A stretch of DNA of 64,000 nt from Williamsia sp. 1138 (GTDB taxonomy: Bacteria > Actinomycetota > Actinomycetes > Mycobacteriales > Mycobacteriaceae). Shown here piece after piece: positions 16,831-26,216 of the stretch (within the stretch, counting starts at the first letter, position 1; each line of letters begins with the position of its first letter). Location of the stretch: contig NZ_MJEJ02000029.1 in NCBI RefSeq assembly GCF_002095435.2, positions 35,514-99,513 on the forward strand, given 5' to 3'. The translations under genes and the position numbers were made by a program. Under the pieces are notes generated by a model. That model saw only the letters and a list, made by a program, of their open reading frames with translations. It searched no databases and had not been told where the DNA came from.

Positions 16831-17610
16831 ATGGCAAAGAAACAGCTCTCCTCCATCGGTGACGGCCAGGTCGTCGGCGCCGCCCGCAAGACCGAGGGTG
16901 TGGTCGACAACCTGGTCGACCACGCTCAGCACCTCCAGGCGCCTGCCGTGGCCAAGTTCGTGCACCATCTGCGCCGCGAGCACCCTTACGATTCGCCTGC
17001 CCAGATCATCGAACGCCTCGAGAATCGATTCCTGCTGGCCGTCACCGGATCCGGCGGGGCAGTCGGCGCCGCCGCCGCGTTCCCGGGAATCGGTACCGTC
17101 GCGTCATTCGCCTCTCTCGGCGCCGAGACGGTCTTTTTCATCGAGGCATCCGCGCTGCTGTCGCTGGCCGTCGCAGAGGTACACGGCATCCCGATCACCG
17201 ATCGCGAACGCCGCAAGGCGCTGGTGTTGACCGTCGCGCTCGGTGAGTCCGGACTCGCCGTGGTTCGTGACTCGCTGGGAGCGAAGTCCGGCAATCTGGC
17301 TCGCGCCTTCGGTGGGGTCATTCCCACCCCGGTCCTCAAGACGCTCAACAAACGACTGGTCAAGACCTATTTCAAGAAGTACACCCTGCAGAAGCTGCCG
17401 CTGGCCTTCGGCAAGCTGCTCCCCGCCGGCTTCGGCGCCGTGATCGGTGGCGTGGGCAACCGCGCCCTCGGCAAGATCATCGTGAACAACTCACACAAGG
17501 TGTTCGGTCCTGCCCCGATGGCGTGGCCCGCCGCGGGCGGGCCACCGCACATCGTTCCGGGTGGTGCCCCGCAGATCGTGTCCCGTCATGACGGGCCGAT
17601 CTCTAGTTGA
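16831..17610 (+). CDS. Conserved protein with Gly/Ala-rich hydrophobic core, unassigned
   Basis: A 259-residue protein. Residues 70-125 form a Gly/Ala-rich hydrophobic stretch (AVTGSGGAVGAAAAFPGIGTVASF..ETVFFIEASALLSLAVAEVHG) that could be membrane-associated; a second one (FGKLLPAGFGAVIGGVGNRALGK) lies near 192-215. The pattern recalls EcsC-like proteins but I cannot assign it firmly. The tail is Pro/Gly-rich. ATG at 16831 follows AAGGAG by 13 nt. It lies between the hydroquinone reductase and the fused ABC exporter on the same strand and overlaps the exporter by 4 bp (TTGA), implying a shared transcript. Confidence 0.75.
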   Translation: MAKKQLSSIGDGQVVGAARKTEGVVDNLVDHAQHLQAPAVAKFVHHLRREHPYDSPAQIIERLENRFLLAVTGSGGAVGAAAAFPGIGTVASFASLGAETVFFIEASALLSLAVAEVHGIPITDRERRKALVLTVALGESGLAVVRDSLGAKSGNLARAFGGVIPTPVLKTLNKRLVKTYFKKYTLQKLPLAFGKLLPAGFGAVIGGVGNRALGKIIVNNSHKVFGPAPMAWPAAGGPPHIVPGGAPQIVSRHDGPISS

Positions 17611-20600
17611 CCCGTACCGAAGGGGTCCGTCTCACCCGCCCCGAAGGAGCCCGGCCGAACAAGCCCGACGGGCCACAGCTCACCGATCGCTGGATCCGGC
17701 GACTGGGCCGTGAGTGTCTGCGGCACCGCCGCCTGGTCGCGATCACCCTCAGCGTCACCGGCCTGGCCGTCCTCATCGACCTGACGGTACCGCTGCTGAC
17801 CAAGGCGGCCATCGACGAGGCGACGGGCGCGGCGTCTCACGGCTACACGATCGGGATGATTGCGGCGGCGATGGCTGTCCTCGCCTTTGTGCGTTTCGGC
17901 TGCCAGTACGGCAGGCGCGTGACGGCAGGCCGATTGTCGCTAAATGTCCAGAACTCGTTGCGGTTGTCGCTGCTGAACAGCGTCCTCCGACTCGGCGGCG
18001 GCGCGCAGGACCAGATTCGTACCGGACAGGTGGTCTCGAGGTCCATCACGGACCTACAGCTCGTGCAGGGTCTGCTGGCCATGGTCCCGCTTTCCCTCGG
18101 GGCCGCAGTCCAGGTCGTCCTCGCCCTCGGCGTGATGTTCTATCTCTCGCCGCCGCTGACGCTCGTGGCCCTGTTGGTGATCCCGACGGCGGCCGCCGTC
18201 GCCTTCGCGAGCCGCAGAAAACTCTTCGCCGCGACCTGGTCCGCACAACAGTCGGCAGCGGACCTGGCCCAGCATGTCGAAGAGACCGTGACCGGGGTGC
18301 GGGTGGTCAAGGGGTTCGGCCAGGAAGAACGGGCTGTGGACGAACTCGTCGGGTTCGGACGGCGACTCTATGCCCGCCGGATGCGGTCGGCGAAGATCAA
18401 CGCGCGATTTGCACCGACGCTCGCCGCGGTGCCCCAGGTCGGCATGGTGGCCATCATCGCGCTGGGCGGCTATCTGACGATGAACGGATCCATCACCGTC
18501 GGAACGTTCCTGGCCTTCGCCACCTACGTGACGACCATGACCGGTCTGGCGCGACTGCTGACCAGCCTGCTGGTGTCCGCGCAATTGGCCCGCGCGGCCG
18601 TCGAGCGGGTCTACCAGGTGATCGACGAGCCCCCGGACCCTGCGCTCGCCGCGACCGGCCGCCTCCCCGACGGACCTCTCGGCCTGACCCTGCGCGACGT
18701 CGGCTTCACGTATCCGGGCGCTTCCTCACCTGTGCTCTCGGGGGTCGATCTCGACATCGCGCCCGGCGAGGTGGTGGCCGTGGTGGGCAGGCCCGGGTCC
18801 GGTAAGTCGACGCTCGCACTGCTCGCCGATCGTTTCCATCGGCCCCAGACGGGGATCATCGAACTACGAGGCGCAGACCAGGGGTTCGACGTCGGAGACC
18901 TGGCCCCGGACGAGTTGCGATCCGCCGTCGGCGTCGTCTTCGACGAGCCTTTCCTCTACTCCGACACGGTCGCCGCGAACATCGCCCCGAACGCCCACGT
19001 CGGCAAGTTCGAGGAGGACGGCCCACTGCCCGGAGGTATCGAGTCCGCGGCCAGGCGGGCGCATGCCGACGGCTTCGTCTCGGGTCTGGCCGATGGATAC
19101 CGGTCGGTGGTCGGCGAGCGCGGCCTCACCCTCTCGGGCGGCCAACGCCAGCGCATCGCTCTCGCCCGGGCCCTGTACGCCGATCCGCGCATCCTGATCC
19201 TCGACGACGCCACGTCCGCGGTGGACGCGCAGACCGAGGCGGCCATCTTCACGCACCTGCGGACGTCGACGCGCACGATGCTGATCCTCGCTCACCGACG
19301 ATCAACCCTCACCCTCGCGGACCGGGTGGCAGTCCTCGACCAAGGCCGCATCATCGACGTCGGGACCGAGGCGGAACTCACGGCGCGCTGCCCCCTGTTC
19401 CGTTCGTTGATGAGCACCGATGTCGACGAGTTCGACGACCTCGAAGACGAGTTCTCCGAGCTGCCCCTGTCCGCCCTGACACTGTGGCCCTCCGAGGCGC
19501 CTGCGCCCGTCGAACGACAACGCAGGCAAGCGCCCCCGGCAACCCTCGGCGTGCGGGGCGGAGGGGGCATGTCCGGCGCGCTCGGCGCGATGGCCCCGAC
19601 GCCCGAACTGCTGGCGTCCGTTGCCGGCCTCCCACCTGCGACCGAGGATCCGGCCACCGACGACGCAGAGATACGGACCGACCGGCCCGACTTCTCGCTA
19701 CGTCAACTCCTGCGTCCCGTGCGCTGGCTGCTCGCCGTCGTGGTCATCTGCATCTCGGTCGACACGCTGGTCTCGCTCGCGTTCCCCACCATCGCGCGTT
19801 ACGGCATCGACGGCGCAACGAGCGAACAGTCCGGCCATCTGTGGATCGCGGCCATCGCGGGCCTGGGCGCGGTCGCGATCGGTTTCGTCGCCGCCGCGGT
19901 GATGACCGTCATCACCTCCCGGGCCGGTGAACGGGTGCTCTACGCGCTGCGGGTCCGCAGCTACGCGCACCTGCAGCGCCTCGGTCTGGACTACTACGAG
20001 CGCGAGCTGTCCGGCCGGATCATGACGAGGATGACGACTGACGTCGATGCGCTGTCGACGTTCCTGCAGACCGGACTGTCGACCGCGATCGTCAGCTCGC
20101 TCACGCTCGTCGGCGTCGCTGTCGCGCTCATCCTGACCGACGCCTCGCTCGGCCTGCTGATGCTCACCGTGTTCCCGCCGATCGTCATCGCAACGGTGGT
20201 CTTCCGGCGCATCGCCGCCCGCGCGTACACGCGCTCGCGCGAGCTCGTCAGCGAGGTCAACGCCGACTTCCAAGAGAACGTGGGCGGCGTGCGCACCACC
20301 CAGGCCTACCGTCACGACGGTTTCGCAATGGCTCAGTTCACCGCCCGCGCAGCCGCCTACGTGCGTGCGCGGATGGTCTCGCAGCAGGCGATCTCCATCT
20401 TCTTCCCGTTCATCACGCTGATGTCCGACCTGGCGACCGCGGGCGTGATCGCCTTCGGCGCGCATCAGGTCGCCGCCGGCGAGACCAGCCCGGGCACGTT
20501 GGTGGCCTTCGTCCTCTATCTCGGGATGCTGTTCGGACCCGTTCAGCAGCTCTCCCAGGTCTTCGACGGGTACCAGCAGGCCCTGGTCGGGCTACGAAGG

Positions 20601-21473
20601 ATCTCCGACCTGCTCGCCACCCGGAGCAGCGTTCGATGCCCCGACGGCGCGGACGGGACCGCACCCGCGAGCCGAGAAGACGAGCACGGTTTCGCCGGGC
20701 ATGCCCAGCTCCAGGGCGTCGGCTTCCGCTACCCGGGCGCAGTGCGCGACGCCCTGTCGGACGTGGACCTCGACCTGCCGGCCGGAACGTCCCTCGCGCT
20801 CGTCGGGGAAACCGGTGCGGGCAAGTCCACGATCGTCAAACTCCTGGCCCGCTTCTACGACCCGACCACCGGGTCTGTCCGGATGGACGGCACCGACATC
20901 CGCGACTTCCGGCTCGGGCACTACCGGTCCAGACTCGGCGTCGTGCCGCAGGAGCCGCACCTGTTCACCGGAACGGTCGCCGACAACATCGCCTTCGGCA
21001 GACCGCAGGCGAGCCACGATGAGATCGTCGCCGCGGCGCGCGCGGTCGGCGCGTTGTCGATGATCGCCGAACTCCCCGGTGCGATGTCACATCCCATCGG
21101 CGAGCGCGGCCAGGGACTCTCATCCGGACAGCGGCAGCTCATCGCACTGGCCCGGGCGGAGTTGGTGAACCCCGACCTGTTGTTGCTCGACGAGGCCACC
21201 GCGACCCTCGATCAGGCCACCGAACGCCGGGTGATGGCGGCAGGCAGGCACCTGACCGGGTCGCGTAGCTCCGTGATCGTGGCGCACCGTCTGGCGACCG
21301 CTGCCAGGGCGGATCGGATCGCCGTGGTCGCGGGTGGACGGATCGTCGAGCTCGGAACTCATTCAGAACTCTTGTCGTTGAATGGCAGGTACCACGCGCT
21401 GTGGAAGGCGGGTATCACTCCGGATGAGGCCGGCGAGTCAATGACGACCCGCGGTGGTGGCCGACCGGCATAG
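17607..21473 (+). CDS. Single-chain ABC exporter with two non-equivalent ATPase sites
   Basis: A 1288-residue fusion, TMD1-NBD1-TMD2-NBD2, each TMD of the six-helix exporter type. NBD1: Walker A GRPGSGKST (about 396), signature LSGGQ, but Walker B ILILDDATSAVD has Asp in place of the catalytic Glu, and the Q-loop reads VFDEP instead of the usual VPQEP. NBD2: Walker A GETGAGKST (about 1070), Q-loop VPQEPHLF, Walker B LLLLDEATATLD with the Glu, but signature LSSGQ. This is the pattern of heterodimeric exporters with one degenerate site. M. tuberculosis encodes the likely halves separately (Rv1272c/Rv1273c, from memory). The TTG start overlaps the previous stop. Substrate unknown; lipids or drugs are family-typical. 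Confidence 0.92.
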   Translation: MTRTEGVRLTRPEGARPNKPDGPQLTDRWIRRLGRECLRHRRLVAITLSVTGLAVLIDLTVPLLTKAAIDEATGAASHGYTIGMIAAAMAVLAFVRFGCQYGRRVTAGRLSLNVQNSLRLSLLNSVLRLGGGAQDQIRTGQVVSRSITDLQLVQGLLAMVPLSLGAAVQVVLALGVMFYLSPPLTLVALLVIPTAAAVAFASRRKLFAATWSAQQSAADLAQHVEETVTGVRVVKGFGQEERAVDELVGFGRRLYARRMRSAKINARFAPTLAAVPQVGMVAIIALGGYLTMNGSITVGTFLAFATYVTTMTGLARLLTSLLVSAQLARAAVERVYQVIDEPPDPALAATGRLPDGPLGLTLRDVGFTYPGASSPVLSGVDLDIAPGEVVAVVGRPGSGKSTLALLADRFHRPQTGIIELRGADQGFDVGDLAPDELRSAVGVVFDEPFLYSDTVAANIAPNAHVGKFEEDGPLPGGIESAARRAHADGFVSGLADGYRSVVGERGLTLSGGQRQRIALARALYADPRILILDDATSAVDAQTEAAIFTHLRTSTRTMLILAHRRSTLTLADRVAVLDQGRIIDVGTEAELTARCPLFRSLMSTDVDEFDDLEDEFSELPLSALTLWPSEAPAPVERQRRQAPPATLGVRGGGGMSGALGAMAPTPELLASVAGLPPATEDPATDDAEIRTDRPDFSLRQLLRPVRWLLAVVVICISVDTLVSLAFPTIARYGIDGATSEQSGHLWIAAIAGLGAVAIGFVAAAVMTVITSRAGERVLYALRVRSYAHLQRLGLDYYERELSGRIMTRMTTDVDALSTFLQTGLSTAIVSSLTLVGVAVALILTDASLGLLMLTVFPPIVIATVVFRRIAARAYTRSRELVSEVNADFQENVGGVRTTQAYRHDGFAMAQFTARAAAYVRARMVSQQAISIFFPFITLMSDLATAGVIAFGAHQVAAGETSPGTLVAFVLYLGMLFGPVQQLSQVFDGYQQALVGLRRISDLLATRSSVRCPDGADGTAPASREDEHGFAGHAQLQGVGFRYPGAVRDALSDVDLDLPAGTSLALVGETGAGKSTIVKLLARFYDPTTGSVRMDGTDIRDFRLGHYRSRLGVVPQEPHLFTGTVADNIAFGRPQASHDEIVAAARAVGALSMIAELPGAMSHPIGERGQGLSSGQRQLIALARAELVNPDLLLLDEATATLDQATERRVMAAGRHLTGSRSSVIVAHRLATAARADRIAVVAGGRIVELGTHSELLSLNGRYHALWKAGITPDEAGESMTTRGGGRPA

Positions 21474-21577
21474 CCCCGCCGACGCATGGGGACTAACCTT
21501 GACACCCGGAGACTTCGCAAAAGCGTCAGGTCGGCTTGGCAGCCAGACCAGTAAAGGAATTGAGGCGAGATACTGCC

Positions 21578-24500
21578 GTGAGCAGCAGTTCGATTTCAGA
21601 CTTCGGGCAGAACGAGTGGCTGGTTGAGGAAATGTACCAGCGCTTCCAAAAAGATCCGAGCTCGGTGGATCCGAGTTGGCATGACTTCCTCAAAAACTAT
21701 GCCTCGGAAGGTAACGGATCCGGGGACGACAGCCCTGGAAGTACCGGCTCGGGCAGCAAGGACTCCGCCGACGGCGGGTCCGAGGGGAAGAGCGAGAAGA
21801 AGGCCGCGGCCGCGTCGTCCGGCAATGGTGCCTCGGCACCGAAACCGGCCGTCGACGCAACCCCGGCAAGCAAGGCCGCCGCCGGGCAGTCGGACACCAG
21901 CCGGGACGCATCGGCGCAGACGACGGCCCAGACCACGCCTGCACCCGAGAAGAAGAGCCCGCCGAACGACGCCGCCAAGGCCGCGCCCAAGAAGGCTGTG
22001 CGCCCGACGACCGACGCCCCGCGTAAAGACGCGAAGAAGTCGGCGCCTGCGAAGGCGGCTCCGGCAGAGACCACCGACGAGGCCACGAACAAGGTGTTGC
22101 GTGGACCAGCCGCCGCGATCGCCAAGAACATGGCGGCCTCGCTGCAGATCCCCACCGCGACCAGTGTGCGTGCGGTGCCCGCGAAACTGATGATCGACAA
22201 CCGCGTGGTCATCAACAACCACCTCGCGCGTACCCGCGGCGGCAAGGTCTCCTTCACACACATCCTCGGGTTCGCGATCGTCCAGGCGATCAAGTCGTTC
22301 CCCGGCATGAACCGGCACTTCGCCGAGGTCGACGGCAAGCCGAACGTCGTCCAGCCCGCCCACACCAACCTCGGACTCGCGATCGACCTGCCCGGCAAGG
22401 ACGGGTCTCGCACCCTCGTCGTCGCGGCGATCAAGCGCACCGAGACCATGAACTTCGCGCAGTTCCACGCGGCCTATGAGGACATCGTCCGACGGGCACG
22501 CGAGGGCAAGCTCACCGGCGACGACTTCGCGGGCGTGACCATCTCGCTCACCAACCCCGGAACCATCGGGACCGTCCACTCGGTACCGCGCCTGATGAAG
22601 GGGCAGGGCACCATCGTCGGCGCCGGTGCGATGGAGTACCCGGCGGAGTTCCAGGGCGCCTCCGACGAGCAGATCGCCGCGCTCGCCGTCGGCAAGCTGA
22701 TGACGCTCACCTCGACCTACGATCACCGCATCATCCAGGGCGCCGAGTCCGGCGACTTCCTGCGGACCATTCACCAGCTCTTGCTGTCGGATGAGTTCTT
22801 CGATGAGATCTTCACCACCCTGCACATCCCGTACGAGCCGATCCGCTGGCGCCGCGACATCCCCGAAGGTGCCGTCGACAAGAATGCGCGCGTTCTGGAA
22901 CTGATTGCGGCATATCGCAATCGAGGTCATCTGATGGCGGACATCGATCCGCTGATGATCGATTCCGACGCCCGCTCGGCACACCCCGATCTCGACGTGC
23001 TCACCTACGACCTGACGCTGTGGGATCTCGATCGCAGCTTCAACGTCGGTGGTTTCCACGGCGAGAACAAGATGAAGTTGCGCGACGTCCTGTCGATCCT
23101 GCGGGATTCCTACTGCCGGCATGTGGGTGTCGAGTACACCCACATCCTCGAGCCGGAGCAGCAGCAGTGGTTGCAGGAACGCGTCGAGATCAAGCACGTC
23201 AAGCCTCCGGTGGCCGAACAGAAGTACATTCTGTCCAAACTCAATGCCGCCGAGGCCTTCGAGACGTTCTTGCAGACCAAATACGTCGGCCAGAAGCGCT
23301 TCTCGCTCGAGGGCGCCGAGGCCGTCATCCCGATGATGGACGGCGTCATCGACCAGAGCGCCGAGTACGGACTCGACGAGGTCGTCATCGGGATGCCGCA
23401 CCGCGGCCGCCTCAACGTGCTGGCGAACATCGTCGGCAAGCCGTACTCCAAGATCTTCACCGAGTTCGAGGGCAATCTGAACCCGTCGCAGGCGCACGGA
23501 TCCGGCGACGTCAAGTACCACCTCGGCGCCGAGGGCAAGTACTACCAGATGTTCGGGGACAACGAGATCAACGTCTCCCTGACCGCGAACCCCTCGCATC
23601 TCGAGGCGGTCGACCCGGTACTCGAAGGGCTCGTGCGCGCCAAACAGGACCTGCGCGACCTCGGTGACGGAGCCTTCACGGTGCTGCCCCTGATGCTGCA
23701 CGGCGACGCCGCATTCGCAGGTCAGGGCGTGGTTGCCGAAACCCTCAACCTCGCCATGCTGCGCGGTTACCGGACCGGCGGCACCGTGCACATCGTCGTC
23801 AACAACCAGGTCGGCTTCACCACCGCACCCGAGGCGTCTCGCTCGTCCGAGTACTGCACCGATGTGGCCAAGATGATCGGCGCCCCGATCTTCCACGTCA
23901 ACGGCGACGACCCCGAGGCCTGCGTCTGGGCCGCCAAGCTGGCCGTCGACTACCGCCAGAAGTTCAACAAGGACGTCGTCATCGACCTCGTCTGCTACCG
24001 CCGTCGCGGACACAACGAAGGCGACGACCCGTCGATGACGCAGCCGGCGATGTACGACGTGATCGACACCAAGCGCAGCGTCCGCAAGAGCTACACCGAG
24101 GCCCTGATCGGTCGTGGTGACATCTCGACCAAGGAGGCCGAGGACGCTCTCCGCGACTACCAGGGTCAGCTCGAACGGGTCTTCAACGAGGTCCGCGAGC
24201 TGGAAAAGTACCAGGCCGCCCCGAGCCCCTCGGTCGAGTCGGATCAGGTTCTCCCGGTCAAACTCGAGACCAAGATCTCGAAGGAGACGATGGAGCGGAT
24301 CGGCGACGCATTCGTCAACGTCCCCGATGGCTTCACCGTCCACCAGCGGGTCAAGCCGGTGCTCAAGAAGCGTTACGAGATGTCCCGGAACGGCAACGTG
24401 GACTGGGCATTCGGCGAGCTCCTGGCCTTCGGGTCACTCGTCGAAGAGGGGCGCACCGTGCGCTTGTCCGGCCAGGACTCGCGCCGCGGCACGTTCACCC

Positions 24501-25447
24501 AGCGTCATTCGGTGCTCATCGACCGCGAGAACGGCGACGAGTACACCCCCCTGAGGACCGTCGCAGAGACCAACCCGGACAACCCCGGCCGGTTCCTCGC
24601 GTACGACTCGGCGCTGAGCGAGTACGCCGTCGTCGGCTTCGAATACGGTTACTCCGTCGGCGACCCCGACGCCCTCGTGCTGTGGGAAGCCCAGTTCGGT
24701 GACTTCGTCAATGGCGCGCAGTCGATCATCGACGAGTTCATCTCGTCGGGTGAGGCCAAGTGGGGTCAGACCTCCGACGTGGTGCTGCTGCTCCCCCACG
24801 GCCATGAAGGTCAGGGTCCCGACCACACCTCAGGTCGCATCGAGCGATTCCTGCTGCTGTGCGCGGAGGGTTCGATGACCGTCGCACTGCCGTCGACACC
24901 GGCGAGCTATTTCCACCTGCTTCGTCGTCACGTCCTCGATGGGATCAGCCGTCCGCTCGTGGTCTTCACACCGAAGTCCATGCTGCGCAACAAGGCTGCG
25001 GTGTCCCCGGTGTCCGAATTCACCGAAGGTAAGTTCAAGTCGGTCATCGACGACCCCGCATTCGATTCCGGCGGCGACCGCGAGAAGGTGCGTCGCGTCC
25101 TGCTCGTGTCCGGCAAGTTGTACTACGAGCTGGCTGCGCGCAAGGAGAAGGACAAACGCGACGACGTCGCGATCGTCCGGGTCGAGCAGCTCTACCCGGT
25201 GCCGCACAAGCGCCTTCGCAATGCGCTCGTGCAGTACACGAACATGGAAGAGATCTTCTGGGTTCAGGAAGAGCCGGCGAACCAGGGGGCGTGGCCGTTC
25301 TTCGGCCTGAACCTTCCGGAAATGCTGCCGGAGTTCTTCCAGGGCCTGCGTCGGGTGTCGCGTCGTGCGATGTCCGCACCGTCGTCCGGCTCCTCGAAGG
25401 TCCACGCCGTCGAGCAGCAGGAGATCATCGACACCGCGTTCGGCTGA
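21578..25447 (+). CDS. kgd: Multifunctional 2-oxoglutarate decarboxylase/dehydrogenase E1-E2
   Basis: A 1289-residue TCA-cycle enzyme. The N-terminal [30 protein letters not shown] is the E1-binding helix of the mycobacterial KGD/SucA family, followed by an Ala/Lys-rich linker (about 45-185), an E2-like acyltransferase domain (His in YDHRIIQG near 382), then the thiamine-diphosphate E1 domain ([42 protein letters not shown]) and the transketolase-type C-terminal domain. It decarboxylates 2-oxoglutarate and feeds succinyl transfer with the lipoamide dehydrogenase complex. In mycobacteria GarA inhibits it. GTG at 21578 aligns with known N-termini. A stem-loop terminator follows. Confidence 0.97.
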   Translation: MSSSSISDFGQNEWLVEEMYQRFQKDPSSVDPSWHDFLKNYASEGNGSGDDSPGSTGSGSKDSADGGSEGKSEKKAAAASSGNGASAPKPAVDATPASKAAAGQSDTSRDASAQTTAQTTPAPEKKSPPNDAAKAAPKKAVRPTTDAPRKDAKKSAPAKAAPAETTDEATNKVLRGPAAAIAKNMAASLQIPTATSVRAVPAKLMIDNRVVINNHLARTRGGKVSFTHILGFAIVQAIKSFPGMNRHFAEVDGKPNVVQPAHTNLGLAIDLPGKDGSRTLVVAAIKRTETMNFAQFHAAYEDIVRRAREGKLTGDDFAGVTISLTNPGTIGTVHSVPRLMKGQGTIVGAGAMEYPAEFQGASDEQIAALAVGKLMTLTSTYDHRIIQGAESGDFLRTIHQLLLSDEFFDEIFTTLHIPYEPIRWRRDIPEGAVDKNARVLELIAAYRNRGHLMADIDPLMIDSDARSAHPDLDVLTYDLTLWDLDRSFNVGGFHGENKMKLRDVLSILRDSYCRHVGVEYTHILEPEQQQWLQERVEIKHVKPPVAEQKYILSKLNAAEAFETFLQTKYVGQKRFSLEGAEAVIPMMDGVIDQSAEYGLDEVVIGMPHRGRLNVLANIVGKPYSKIFTEFEGNLNPSQAHGSGDVKYHLGAEGKYYQMFGDNEINVSLTANPSHLEAVDPVLEGLVRAKQDLRDLGDGAFTVLPLMLHGDAAFAGQGVVAETLNLAMLRGYRTGGTVHIVVNNQVGFTTAPEASRSSEYCTDVAKMIGAPIFHVNGDDPEACVWAAKLAVDYRQKFNKDVVIDLVCYRRRGHNEGDDPSMTQPAMYDVIDTKRSVRKSYTEALIGRGDISTKEAEDALRDYQGQLERVFNEVRELEKYQAAPSPSVESDQVLPVKLETKISKETMERIGDAFVNVPDGFTVHQRVKPVLKKRYEMSRNGNVDWAFGELLAFGSLVEEGRTVRLSGQDSRRGTFTQRHSVLIDRENGDEYTPLRTVAETNPDNPGRFLAYDSALSEYAVVGFEYGYSVGDPDALVLWEAQFGDFVNGAQSIIDEFISSGEAKWGQTSDVVLLLPHGHEGQGPDHTSGRIERFLLLCAEGSMTVALPSTPASYFHLLRRHVLDGISRPLVVFTPKSMLRNKAAVSPVSEFTEGKFKSVIDDPAFDSGGDREKVRRVLLVSGKLYYELAARKEKDKRDDVAIVRVEQLYPVPHKRLRNALVQYTNMEEIFWVQEEPANQGAWPFFGLNLPEMLPEFFQGLRRVSRRAMSAPSSGSSKVHAVEQQEIIDTAFG

Positions 25448-25462
25448 TCTCAGACCCCGATC

Positions 25463-25515
25463 ATGGGTCCTTTTGGCGAAGAAAACCCCAGGTGGGGTGC
25501 GCCAAAAGGGCCCAT
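25463..25515. terminator. Bidirectional stem-loop between kgd and tetR
   Basis: Arms at 25463-25478 (atgggtccttttggcg) and 25500-25515 pair over 16 positions with one G-T wobble, and a smaller CCCC/GGGG hairpin sits inside the loop. It lies between two convergent genes and touches the tetR stop codon, so it can stop transcription from both sides. There is no T-run, as is common in actinobacteria. Confidence 0.7.
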
Positions 25516-26123
25516 CATCGGAGGGTGGGGTCCGCTGCCAGCGTTGCGAGCACCGGCAGCGATCGGGCGATCAGTTCGACGATCTCGTCGCGGCTGACGC
25601 CCCCCTCGTCCTGTAGCCAGCGCACGGTCACCTGTTCGCTGAACGTCACCCATCCGTGCACTGCGAGTTCGATCAGTGGTGTCCGGTTCAGATCCAGGAG
25701 TTCGGCGAGGCCGAGCACCCGCTCCGCCATCACCGTGCGCGTGTCGTCGGCGACCTTGCGCATCGCGGGGTCCGACGCCCCCGCACCCTGCAGGATCGCA
25801 AGGTAGGCCGAGCGATTCGCCGATACGTAGTCGATGTACGCCGCGAGTGAACCCCTGGCGATGGCGATGGGGTCACCCAGGGTGAGATCGGGTTCGGTGC
25901 GTGCCAGCATCCGCCGGCTCTGCTCTGTCGTCAGTGCCACCAGGAAGTCCTGTTTGGACTCGAAATAGTGGAAGAGCAGCGCGCGCGACACCCCGGCCGC
26001 CTCGGCCACTTCTTCGACCGACACCTCATCGAGCGCGCGGTCGTCGAGCATCCGCAGACCATGGCTGATCAGCTGGTCTCGCCTGGCCTCGGGGCTCATC
26101 CTGGTTCGTCGTGCGGTCGTCAC
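25515..26123 (-). CDS. TetR family repressor of the divergent monooxygenase operon
   Basis: A 202-residue regulator: helix-turn-helix in RRDQLISHGLRMLDDRALDEVSVEEVAEAAGVSRALLFHYFESKQDFLVAL (about 14-63), then an all-helical ligand domain ending VRWLQDEGGVSRDEIVELIARSLPVLATL. GTG at 26123 is chosen: TATGAT lies 8 nt upstream and AGG is available as a weak binding site. Divergent from the flavin monooxygenase operon with two near-identical operators between them, one covering this gene's own -10 region, so it probably represses itself and the operon. The inducer is likely a substrate of the monooxygenase. Confidence 0.92.
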   Translation of the reverse strand: MTTARRTRMSPEARRDQLISHGLRMLDDRALDEVSVEEVAEAAGVSRALLFHYFESKQDFLVALTTEQSRRMLARTEPDLTLGDPIAIARGSLAAYIDYVSANRSAYLAILQGAGASDPAMRKVADDTRTVMAERVLGLAELLDLNRTPLIELAVHGWVTFSEQVTVRWLQDEGGVSRDEIVELIARSLPVLATLAADPTLR

Positions 26124-26134
26124 AAGACCTGATC

Positions 26135-26155
26135 ATACTGACTAGCTGTCAATAA
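26135..26155. promoter_or_regulatory. TetR operator 1 (over the tetR promoter)
   Basis: A 21-bp site. On the minus strand it reads ttattgac-agcta-gtcagtat, closely matching operator 2. It overlaps the TATGAT -10-like hexamer of tetR (26132-26137), the position expected for autorepression. Confidence 0.72.
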
Positions 26156-26178
26156 GCGACCGAGAACCACGCGGCGCA

Positions 26179-26199
26179 CTATTGACAGCTCGTCAATAG
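26179..26199. promoter_or_regulatory. TetR operator 2 (over the monooxygenase promoter)
   Basis: ctattgac-agctc-gtcaatag: perfect 8-bp arms around a 5-bp centre. Its centre is 44 bp from that of operator 1, about four helical turns, so two dimers would lie on the same face of the DNA. It covers the TTGACA -35 element of the operon. Confidence 0.8.
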
Positions 26200-26209
26200 G
26201 CGGTATGTT
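26182..26209 (+). promoter_or_regulatory. Promoter of the monooxygenase-SDR-hydrolase operon
   Basis: TTGACA (26182-26187), 16-nt spacer, TATGTT (26204-26209), then 7 nt to ATG at 26217, so the message is probably leaderless. The -35 lies inside operator 2, explaining repression. Confidence 0.65.
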
Positions 26210-26216
26210 CTTACCC

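Noticed and set aside
21596-24343. A 915-codon open frame on the strand opposite kgd
   Set aside because: It is an antisense shadow created by GC-rich third positions; the kgd frame has full domain structure and this one has no recognisable domain.
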